DNA of 64,000 nt from Alphaproteobacteria bacterium. Its GTDB lineage: Bacteria; Pseudomonadota; Alphaproteobacteria; Rs-D84. The notes under the pieces are model-generated. The model had not been told where the DNA came from and did no database searches. It saw only the letters and a list, made by a program, of their open reading frames with translations. A program made the position numbers and the translations under genes. This document shows, one piece after another, positions 29,001-36,400 of the stretch. Location of the stretch: the NCBI GenBank assembly GCA_015062495.1, contig SUUN01000001.1, forward strand, positions 161,069-225,068, given 5' to 3'. Position 1 is the stretch's first letter; each line of letters opens with the position of its first letter.

Positions 29001-32000
29001 ACCGTTGAATTGTACAGCACCAATCTGTCCGACTGCTGATACAGGTGCTTTTTGTGAATATGATTCTTCGGACACGCTTGGTGCAGCAGGATGGTTACAT
29101 TACGGGACGGAATCCGCAATACCTGCTGTTGGCAAGTCTAACTTCGTATGTCCGGCGACGGGGGATAATGGTTCGTACTTTGAATGCTTGACGGGATATG
29201 ACAAGAATGAAAGTGCGGATATCGATCCGACCGATGGGTCTGCGTCTGATCCGTCTGAATTGTGTACGCCACATGTTTATACCATAACACTGGATGCGAA
29301 TTATGATGATGGGGTGGATAATGTTATCTATCAAAAGTACAAGGATGGTTGGTATTCCGACCAGGCGGCAGATGCAACAGATAAAATTACCAAAGCACCT
29401 GTACACACACGCGATAATTATACATTGCAGGGATACTATACCGCACCTGCATTTGGTGGGAATATGGTGATTGATGCGACAGGTGACTTTATCGTCAGTG
29501 ATGCAATCAATGCAAAGTACACCGCAGATCAAACATTCTATGCAATATGGTCGCAGAATATGTATAAATGTCAGGCAGGCAAATATTATGAAGCCAATGC
29601 AGATGGTTCAGACAGCGTTTTGAAAGACTGTGTCGCGCCATATTATTGCCCAGGCGTTAGAGAGGTTGCGGTTGGTGAGACCGGTTGTCGCAGCGATTGC
29701 CCGACACCACAGGTAACCCCAATTAAAACACCGGGTACGATTGCGGGTAGTCAGTCCAGCGCAACCAGTTGCTATGCAAACTTTGCAACGAATCCGTTGA
29801 CAGGTGCAGAGTTGGCAAATGGTGATGGCACATGGGTTTGTCAGTACAGTGGCTCATCAGATCAGGGCAGATATGCGAACTGTAATATCATTGTCAATGC
29901 ATGTGACGCAGGATATTATAATCAGTCTGGGACGGTGACATGTACAACGCCAGATAGCGGTTATTATAGCCCAGCGGATGATTTGATTCAAACAAAGTGT
30001 CCGCCAAAGCAAAATACAAACTATACGATTGGCACGGATGTGTTGCGCGATTCCAAGGATGACTGTTATGTTGTCTGCAAATCCGACATACCGACAGTGG
30101 AACACAGTACCAGTGTGGATGTGACCGCAGGTGAAGCATTCAGCAAGATGTTCTGGTCTGAAAAAGATAATGCGTATCCGGCATGTCATTATACGGTTGA
30201 GTGCGAAACAGGTTACGAGGCTGTATCGGGTGTCGATCCAAAGTGTAAGGCCAAGAGCTATGATATTACGCTGAATCTGAACGGCGGTTCGGGCGATATA
30301 GCGGATACAGTACGTTGTACATTTGATGGTGGGGATTGTGCCCTGCCCGCAACAAGTGTGTTGAAGCGTGACGGATACAACACTGCCAACAAGTGGTGCG
30401 TAAATGCAAATGGCACAGGTGCGTGCTATACAGCGGGTGCGATTGCCAATGGTAATGTTTCCGCAAATGGGACAAACACCGTACTGTATGCGATTTGGGA
30501 ACCAGCGGTGTTCAAAATCACCCTGAGTGCACCAGACGCAGAAACAAACGCAGAGCAAGGGCCAGTATACCTGAAATATGCGACAGGTTGGTTCAGTGAT
30601 GCAGCAGCGACCAAGCCCATTACATCGATTGGGACAAACCTGCCAGGCAGAGGTACGTCGTACATGTTTGCAGGGTACAAATTGAACGATCAACCGATTA
30701 TCGATGCAAATGGTACGCTGTCGGGGTCAAGCAATGCACTGACGGCGACGACCAAGGACGCAACCGCCACAGCATGGTGGACACTGGGCAGTACATATTG
30801 CGAACCGGGTTATTACTATTCAGGTAATGGCAGCGAGTGCAAGATATGTTTGGCAAACCACTGGTGTCCAGGTGGTAGGTTTGGCACAACCGAAAATGGT
30901 GAGGTTGCTGGCCTGAATCGATGCGAATTAGACGGTTTATCCACAGGTGGGACAAGCGCAACAAATGTTGGGGTTTGCTATAAAGAAGGTATGGCGTACA
31001 CCACATATATTGATGCCGATAAAACATATCCACGCGCGACAGGTACATGGACATGTAATTTTGAAACCATTGGATATACAAACTGTCATGAAGATACAGT
31101 GGATATTACATGGTGCGCGGGCGGACACTGGTATGACGAAAGCCAGAACGCAATAGACTGTGTAGTGGTTGGTGCGGACAATTGGAGCGAAGAAGCCGAA
31201 TTGAAAAAGCACGCATGTCCAGACGGTGGTAATACCAACGGTGCGACGATGTCTGATTCGTTGACAGACTGTCAAAAACGTGTTGAAACATATGTGTCTG
31301 ACACTAATAACGCCAAGGGCACGCATGTGTGCAGTGCGCGTTCAGATGGCGCGTCGGTAATATACGACCAAAAATGTCAGGCAGATACTATTGAAATCAC
31401 ATGGTGTGCGGGTGGTTATTGGTATGACGAGTCTCAGACAAATACTGATTGTGTGTTGGTGGGCGTTGGACATTACAGTCCAGAATCAGACAAAGCCCTG
31501 TACGATTGTCCAGCGGGCGGAACAACGACAATCAATAATGCGTCCACACCGCATGGTGTATGTCAAAAGACAAAGGTATATCCGGGTATTGAATACACTG
31601 GTCCGGCGGTGTACGGAACGGGTGTACATGGATGTCTGTATGACCAGGCGGCAGATGGCATGATGTTTGGCGACGAAAAGTCCGACGGATATGTGTCGTG
31701 TGGCCAGATTACCATGACAGAATGTAATCCAGGGTATTGGTGGAAAAATGGCGACACCGTATGTAAAGAAGTTGGATATAACAACTTTGGTCCAGTGGCC
31801 GACGCAAACAACAGTGGCCATCCAACAGGCCTGGGGACATGTCCAGACGGCGGGTTGACCCAGGGCACAAAGAGCGTTGATGCAACGGCATGCTATCTGG
31901 AAAAACTGGCGTGTGATATCACGAATGGAACGGGTGAACAAACACGTTTCTATGACAGCGCAGTGGTATCAGATACTGCTGGTTACAATGTGTGTCGCGC

Positions 32001-33255
32001 AAATGGTCAGGTGGCAGAATGTGATATGATGTGCGCAATCACTGGATGCGATACAGGATTCTCGTTGGTAGAGGGGGCATGTATAAACTGTCCTGTGGAT
32101 AATGTATGTACCACCGAAGAAGGTCAGCGTTCGTGCGCCGTTGCGACCAATGGCACACATGCCAAGGCGGATGCCGGCACAACAGATGTTGCGTATTGCT
32201 ATGCGGAATGTGCGCTGGGTAAAAACGCGTATCAGATGGGTGGACGCGATTACTATGGTGCGAATGTCCCGGACACCTGTGAAATCACAGTCTGTGCGGC
32301 GGGGTATACACTAAGCAATGGCGTATGCGTAGAATGTCCAGCAGGCATGATATGCAATCCGTCATCAGGGGATGATGCGCCAAAGTCTTGTGAAACGCTG
32401 ACGGGCGGCGAATATCCAGAATCAGAATTGAATTCTGACAGCATTAACGACTGTTACAAGGTTTGTGAACCATATGCGGTTGTTAATGGAACGGCCGTAC
32501 CGGTGGCGGATCGGGCGTACTATCCAGCGGATTGCGAATTCGCAGGCAAATCATCAAGTGGTAATCCATGCGAGATTGTAGATGGTGTATGTATCGAATC
32601 GTCGTGCAATTATAACTTTGAAATGGACAATGGTATCTGCAAGCCATGCGCACGCGAACATGCGATTTCATATAAACCAAATGGAAACTGTATCGTAGAA
32701 TCGTGTGCGAGCGGATATCATCCAAATGGCCAGCAATGTGAAAGCAACGTTGTTGAATGCAGTGCACCAAATGCGATATCTGCGACACAAACATGGGATG
32801 CATCACGCAATGCGTTTGGCGCATGCATGATAACCGAATGTGCAGATGGGTATCACTTGGGTGCGAATGCGTGTCAGGTTGATGAACAGGTATGTGAACT
32901 GGAACACGGGGTTGGTGTGCGTGAATGGAATCACAAGACCAACACATGGGGCGAATGTATTGCAACCAAGTGCGATCCAGGATATACAAACGAACCAGGA
33001 CAGACAAACGAACTGTGGAAACAATGTGGCCGTTGCAACAACATGTACAGTGCAAATGGCGAGTTGGCCGCCAGCAGTTATGTCCAGGGCTGTGAAATCG
33101 CGGCATGTATGTATCAGGGTGAATTGTATACGCTGGAAAACAACGAATGTCGTCTGATTTGTGATACATATTCGGACGAAACCGGTTCAAGACGCTGGAA
33201 TGCGTCACGCAAGAAATGTGAACGCACATGCGCGCCTGGATATACATCGTGGTAA
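23014..33255 (+). CDS. Giant exported Cys-rich repeat protein (3413 aa)
   Basis: The start at 23014 follows GAGAGGAAGAA and a promoter; the frame is open from 22981. Signal peptide about 1-25, then a motif shared with the next gene (GYSCPSYKKYTSCNAGYY). About 150-760: repeated MBG/bacterial-Ig-like units with YDGxALxC and SATYTxTVNPG motifs. About 765-1020: InlB-B-repeat-like units (GYTFNGWNDG, GYTFQGWYNN). About 1020 to the end: hundreds of residues of Cys-rich receptor-like modules (CPAGSYC, CDxGY) with further isolated InlB-like units near 1152, 1449, 2090 and 2417. No C-terminal anchor, sorting signal or autotransporter barrel is visible. Likely a surface or secreted structural or adhesive protein, stabilised by disulfides; role inferred. 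A segment at about 28690-29150 has different codon use. Confidence 0.85.
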   Translation: MGRKRCFLGFFATLFLALFTVNAFADGYSCPSYKKYTSCNAGYYLDGEDVGNTCASCADVWSGSTSDGGESVGATACYKTITLNKNGGSGTLNGTSGSANATQKCYYGANCALPSASGLTQNTYTFTGGWGTSASCTATTQSFAYTALSGTYYACKTQNKITATATNKSKGYDGTALTCNGVSVSVPSSGATVMYGTTSGTYNLTSAPTITNVKDSKTIYYQVTADNYVSTTGSFECSITPAAGSTVIKDNGTTVSQGSTAFPGTKALTVTCAGGATISSPTSGTATVASVSNSGNTVTLTPLKTGSSVITIKCPATDNYQASSATYTWTVNPGTITATVSNPNKTYDGSALSCSGISNVKPTNATVTYAEKSGTACSTYSSTIPSRTNTGTTNVCYKIALANYSDKTGEFTCTVNSTTGSVVIKDGSTVVTNGSGSTTYPNNKTLTATCPGNEATPKVSSGTTSVATASISNSTITLKPVAAGKSVITVNCDASTNYAASSATYTLTVNPGTCSISVNPTSGKITYPTTTSTFTVDKGSCNGNLSAKSSNDSVATATVSGTTGTVTYKSAGEATITVTAAQSGQYAAATATYTVQTIPGTITATSSNDSKTYDGSALTCDGNIKVTAPTSGYTITYGIKDGVYDLDSAPTITNAGSQEVFYKITANNYAAKTGSFNCTVAQADNTLTLSASGGTMAYNAKSTFTVTKNVSGGTLSVKSSNESVATASLSGTTVTLTSGANYGSSTITVSSAATTNYKAASATYTLVANKGIITLNNQSADSAGTAKIYQIYNDNVYLTTWGQDAMTTSANAIIKPTKTGHTFAGYYKSTSYASNEQYIGANGNITATGLTAGKALQSNGTWYAKWDANKYTVTYACGDGATGTPPANGTPTYNQNFTPAANTGCVRDGYTFNGWNDGTTNRAAGTAFKWTYTSNKTFTARWKLNGATDIKYNENGGTINDYGNAIACNAESAAFALPTNVTRPGYTFQGWYNNSGLTGTAVKTVSAGACTGQLEYWADWDACNETTAKACNCGENKYPLNGTCTSCSVSCSNVSGYTEGNYNVCNAQTDSVCYRACVVSDIKGATAVSGTVTKGGVNTCVATTCGDEYYKSGNGCEKCPENAQECGGGDASWECDTGYEKTATGAGCKPKTYTVTLNDQGATTTGTTSVTATYNQPMPAITVPAKTDYVFGGYCTEKEGAGDCYYNDSGTSALNWNIDDANETLYAYWIVDFFDCEAGKAADGTTCSEGSFCPGGKVSASQTHLCEQACPPATGKTVTSPAGATASTQCTASGAVNITAEDTTKYPDATGTGTETCAWNGETYAASCNTVPETCIGGFWRPTDNSPFCNPVGYGYYRGGSIGIRTRNACTDLNGANSTVTTSTETSSAATACYNVCSEVKTTDGNGVRTPENATENFNGTTIPACSYTTQCTDGYEPSGDVCVAKTIKVTLNHNGGTSGVDAIYLKYGVAWLDANGNTITTIETPKKTGETFGGYLSGNTQVVNNAGAIVASTMLFSTPTTITASWSDNPTKVCKAGTYYPGTGAECATCPAGSYCGGVSAVQETGEAGRKKCVDLNVNYTAATDANGNTLTVSIGSATGSDSADDCFATNIVYTPNLYTAGGQTCMYDATTKSYSADCTDRVVYTCAGGYALASDDAVACTPVGYGYYSPDKSLSATQCPLNTETNTRGTTQNKTTASAEGCVMDNLWFENDTSGQRRQCFWSDTSKAYDRQCQQSTVVSCIAGYWYDASLFASDSTAEKYCVPVGAGAWSPAQSACNGEDAQPTSAGCSTVKNTCPGANPQTKIDDATGEQKTTASSISDCVLACEDPGLYCDNNEAKECEAGSYCTGGVKYSCADATDGEYTLSAAGSDEIGDCYKEQTGCACRDICTDSSVVKELYPNANSCQLGALTTFAGVVYYNAPESCVVLATGEAELCPLAQARCKNTYYFDGDLNGDWSCKTCSALGGGYSKSNSTLGAVPATSQNGAKACYKVVPLNCTAPICPTADTGAFCEYDSSDTLGAAGWLHYGTESAIPAVGKSNFVCPATGDNGSYFECLTGYDKNESADIDPTDGSASDPSELCTPHVYTITLDANYDDGVDNVIYQKYKDGWYSDQAADATDKITKAPVHTRDNYTLQGYYTAPAFGGNMVIDATGDFIVSDAINAKYTADQTFYAIWSQNMYKCQAGKYYEANADGSDSVLKDCVAPYYCPGVREVAVGETGCRSDCPTPQVTPIKTPGTIAGSQSSATSCYANFATNPLTGAELANGDGTWVCQYSGSSDQGRYANCNIIVNACDAGYYNQSGTVTCTTPDSGYYSPADDLIQTKCPPKQNTNYTIGTDVLRDSKDDCYVVCKSDIPTVEHSTSVDVTAGEAFSKMFWSEKDNAYPACHYTVECETGYEAVSGVDPKCKAKSYDITLNLNGGSGDIADTVRCTFDGGDCALPATSVLKRDGYNTANKWCVNANGTGACYTAGAIANGNVSANGTNTVLYAIWEPAVFKITLSAPDAETNAEQGPVYLKYATGWFSDAAATKPITSIGTNLPGRGTSYMFAGYKLNDQPIIDANGTLSGSSNALTATTKDATATAWWTLGSTYCEPGYYYSGNGSECKICLANHWCPGGRFGTTENGEVAGLNRCELDGLSTGGTSATNVGVCYKEGMAYTTYIDADKTYPRATGTWTCNFETIGYTNCHEDTVDITWCAGGHWYDESQNAIDCVVVGADNWSEEAELKKHACPDGGNTNGATMSDSLTDCQKRVETYVSDTNNAKGTHVCSARSDGASVIYDQKCQADTIEITWCAGGYWYDESQTNTDCVLVGVGHYSPESDKALYDCPAGGTTTINNASTPHGVCQKTKVYPGIEYTGPAVYGTGVHGCLYDQAADGMMFGDEKSDGYVSCGQITMTECNPGYWWKNGDTVCKEVGYNNFGPVADANNSGHPTGLGTCPDGGLTQGTKSVDATACYLEKLACDITNGTGEQTRFYDSAVVSDTAGYNVCRANGQVAECDMMCAITGCDTGFSLVEGACINCPVDNVCTTEEGQRSCAVATNGTHAKADAGTTDVAYCYAECALGKNAYQMGGRDYYGANVPDTCEITVCAAGYTLSNGVCVECPAGMICNPSSGDDAPKSCETLTGGEYPESELNSDSINDCYKVCEPYAVVNGTAVPVADRAYYPADCEFAGKSSSGNPCEIVDGVCIESSCNYNFEMDNGICKPCAREHAISYKPNGNCIVESCASGYHPNGQQCESNVVECSAPNAISATQTWDASRNAFGACMITECADGYHLGANACQVDEQVCELEHGVGVREWNHKTNTWGECIATKCDPGYTNEPGQTNELWKQCGRCNNMYSANGELAASSYVQGCEIAACMYQGELYTLENNECRLICDTYSDETGSRRWNASRKKCERTCAPGYTSW

Positions 33256-33256
33256 G

Positions 33257-33281
33257 AATCCCCCGTTTGGGGGATTTTTTA
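33257..33281 (+). terminator. Terminator after the 3413-residue gene
   Basis: Hairpin ATCCCCC-gttt-GGGGGAT followed by TTTTT. Confidence 0.85.
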
Positions 33282-33365
33282 TCCCGCTAAATTTTTATTT
33301 GTATTCAGATTTGCGTATCGAATCGTGGTCAAATTAAAAAAAATATATGTTTGGGTATTTTTTAC

Positions 33366-33395
33366 TTGTGCTATCCCCTATGTTTTTTCTATGAT
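33366..33395 (+). promoter_or_regulatory. Promoter of the 1968-residue protein
   Basis: TTGTGC (33366-33371), 18-nt spacer, TATGAT (33390-33395); the GTG start lies 23 nt past the -10, nearly identical to the layout at 22962-23014. Confidence 0.6.
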
Positions 33396-33418
33396 GACAG
33401 AGTAAAGAGAAAAAGAAA

Positions 33419-36400
33419 GTGGGAAGAATGTCTAGATTTCTGCGTTTTTGCGCGTTTTTATCCGTATTGTTTTTCACAACAAATGTGTTTGCCGCGGGGT
33501 ACTCATGCCCGACGTATAAGAAATATACGTCGTGTAATGCCGGGTATTATATGACCGTAAATGGTACATATAACGGCACACCTGCGGTTGGTAATGCGTG
33601 TACCATTTGTCCGGCTGGGTCGTATTGTACAGGTGGCACGGCGAATAAAGTCGCGTGTGCACGTGGCTCATACACAAACGCAACAGGAAAAAGTGCCTGT
33701 ACGGCGTGTAGCGCAGGAACGACCACAAGCGGCACAGGACAAACCAGCTGTAATGCAACATGTTCAAACAATAATAGCTATGATAATTCATGGGCGACGC
33801 CATCATGGTCGGCAAATACTGTTACCAACTTATGTAAAATTAGTAATTGTAAGGCTGGTTCAAAGTACAGCTCAACGGCTTATACATATTATACGGGCAC
33901 TTGTACAGCTTGTGGCAGTGGCACATATATGGCCAGCAGCGCCCATACCAATACAAGTTGTACGTCATGTACGACAACGTCGGGGTGGACAACAACGACC
34001 AACAGTACAGGTTCGACCGCCTATACCGCATGTTATCAGACACAAACACCGGCAAATTGCGCAAGTGGTACAATTAAACGTACCGCCAGCAGCATAAGCG
34101 GAACAACAATTACGTATGGTACAGCATCTGTAACCAGTGCACTGTCATCCAGTCCGGGTTATTATGTAAATGGTACATCATGTAAGGTCTGTGCCAATGG
34201 TAAGTTCTATGGTGGTGGTACGGCGACATCATGTACATCGTGTCCGTCGTTGACCAGTGGGTACAGTTATGTATCAGGGACTGGTTGGACGTCGTACAGC
34301 AGTTGTAAAGAAACCAAAGCCTATAGCAGTGTCAGCGGTAATTGTTATAGTGGTGCATTGACCAAGACCGCAACCAGTGCAACAGCATGGGGTACGGCGG
34401 TAAGTACACTGACCGCAAAGGGTGGTTACAAGGTTAGTGGCAGTGGAGACAGCACAACGTGTTCTGCATGTGGTTATGGTAGTTATAGCTCGAATGGTAA
34501 TGATACCACATGTGATGCGTGTCCGACAGCAGATAGTGGTTGGACTATGACCACAACAAGCAATGTTGCAACTGGCTACAGCGCATGTTATCAGTATCAA
34601 ACACCAACTAACTGTGCGAGCGGTAGTGTTAAGAAAGTTGCATCCAGTGCGACGGCATGGGGAAGTACTGTATCTGTTCATAGTGCCCTGTCCTCTAAAC
34701 CTGGGTATTATGTAAGTGGCACATCATGTACAGTATGTGGCAATGGTACGTTCTATGGTGGTGGTACGGCGACATCATGTACATCTTGTCCAACGTTAAC
34801 CAGTGGATATAGCTATGTGTCTGGCACAGGTTGGGATGCGTACGGCGATTGCAAAGAAACCAAAGCCTATAGCAGCGTCAGCAGTAATTGTTATAGTGGT
34901 GCATTGACCAAGACCGCAACCAGTGCAACAGCATGGGGTACGGCGGTAAGTACACTGACCGCAAAGGGTGGTTACAAGGTTAGTGGCAGTGGAGACAGCA
35001 CAACGTGTTCTGCATGTGGTTATGGTAGTTATAGCTCGAATGGTAATGATACCACATGTGATGCGTGTCCGACGGCGGACAGTGGATGGACAGCGTATTC
35101 AACCAGTAATGTTTCGACAACATACAGCGCGTGCTATGAATATAAGTCTGGGACAAACATCAGTTCATATTGTTCTGCGGGTCAGTTGCGTCGTGCCGCG
35201 TCAAGTGCAAGCGCGTATAGCACCACGGTTACAATATCCACCGCATTGCAGGCCAAGGCTGGTGCGTATGTAAATGGTCAGACCTGTACACAGTGTAGTG
35301 GTGCGGTGTTTAGTGCCGGTGGTGCTGCAACAAGTTGTACAGCCTGCCCTGCACAGACAGATGGATGGACACGTGCAAGCGGTACAGGTTGGGATAGTTA
35401 TACAGATTGCTATCAGACCAAGGCGGCAACAAGCGTAAGTAGCTATTGTTATAGCGGTCAATTAAAGCAGATTGGCGCAAGTGCTACAACATGGGCAACG
35501 GCAACTGTATCTACAGCATTTACTGCAGACAAAGGTTCGTATGTAACAGGTAGTGGCGCAAATACGACCTGTAGTCAGTGCGCAGCGGGTACGTATCAGG
35601 GTACAGACGGCAGTACAACGACAAGTTGTAGCGCATGTACAGGTCGTACAAAGTACAGTGCAAAAGGTGCTGCGGCATGTTCGGATGTTGGAACTGGGTA
35701 TTTTACAACTGGGTGTAATAGTAGTGGCAATAACTGTACAGGCCGTACACAGTGTAGTGGTTCTACGTACTGCGTAAGCGGTGTTCAGAATAACTGTCCA
35801 TCAGCAGAAACAAACTGGACATTGGGTACTGGCACAGGTTGGAGTGCGGTAACAAGTTGCTTTGAAACACGTGCTGCAACAAACGTGAGCTCGTATTGTT
35901 CTGCGGGGCAGTTGAAGAAAAACGCAACAAGCAGTGCAACATGGCCAACAAGTGCGACGATATCAACTGCGTTCCAGGCCAAGGCTGGTGCGTATGTTAA
36001 TGGTCAGACATGTACACAGTGCGCGGGGGGGGAATACAGTGCCGGTGGTACTGCAACAAGTTGTGGCACGATTAAGGCCAACTGTTATGGCGGTGCGGGT
36101 TCGTCAACCGAATGTCCAAACAGTTGTACTGCAAATTCGTCCAGTCCGGCAGGTTCAGATGCAATCAGCGATTGTTCGTGTAATGCTGGTTATTCTGGAA
36201 ATGCCGCAACATCTGGTGGTACATGTACCGCCTGTGCCAAGGGAACGTATAAAAGTGCGTCTGGCAATACAACATGTTCGTCGGCTGGTTCTGGGTACTA
36301 TGTTGATACAACGGCTGCAACATCACGCAAGGCGTGCAGTGCATTGGATTCAACCAAGACAGACGGAACGTATTCTTCGGTCAGTCCGTATGATGCCAAT

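Noticed and set aside
29857-30693. Minus-strand open frame of 278 codons inside the 3413-residue gene
   Set aside because: It runs opposite a strong signal-peptide gene, has no ribosome site, and its Cys/Ile/Arg-rich composition is what the reverse complement of Cys-rich coding DNA gives. Several similar shadows exist at 26161-26805, 32483-33247 and 38076-39065.
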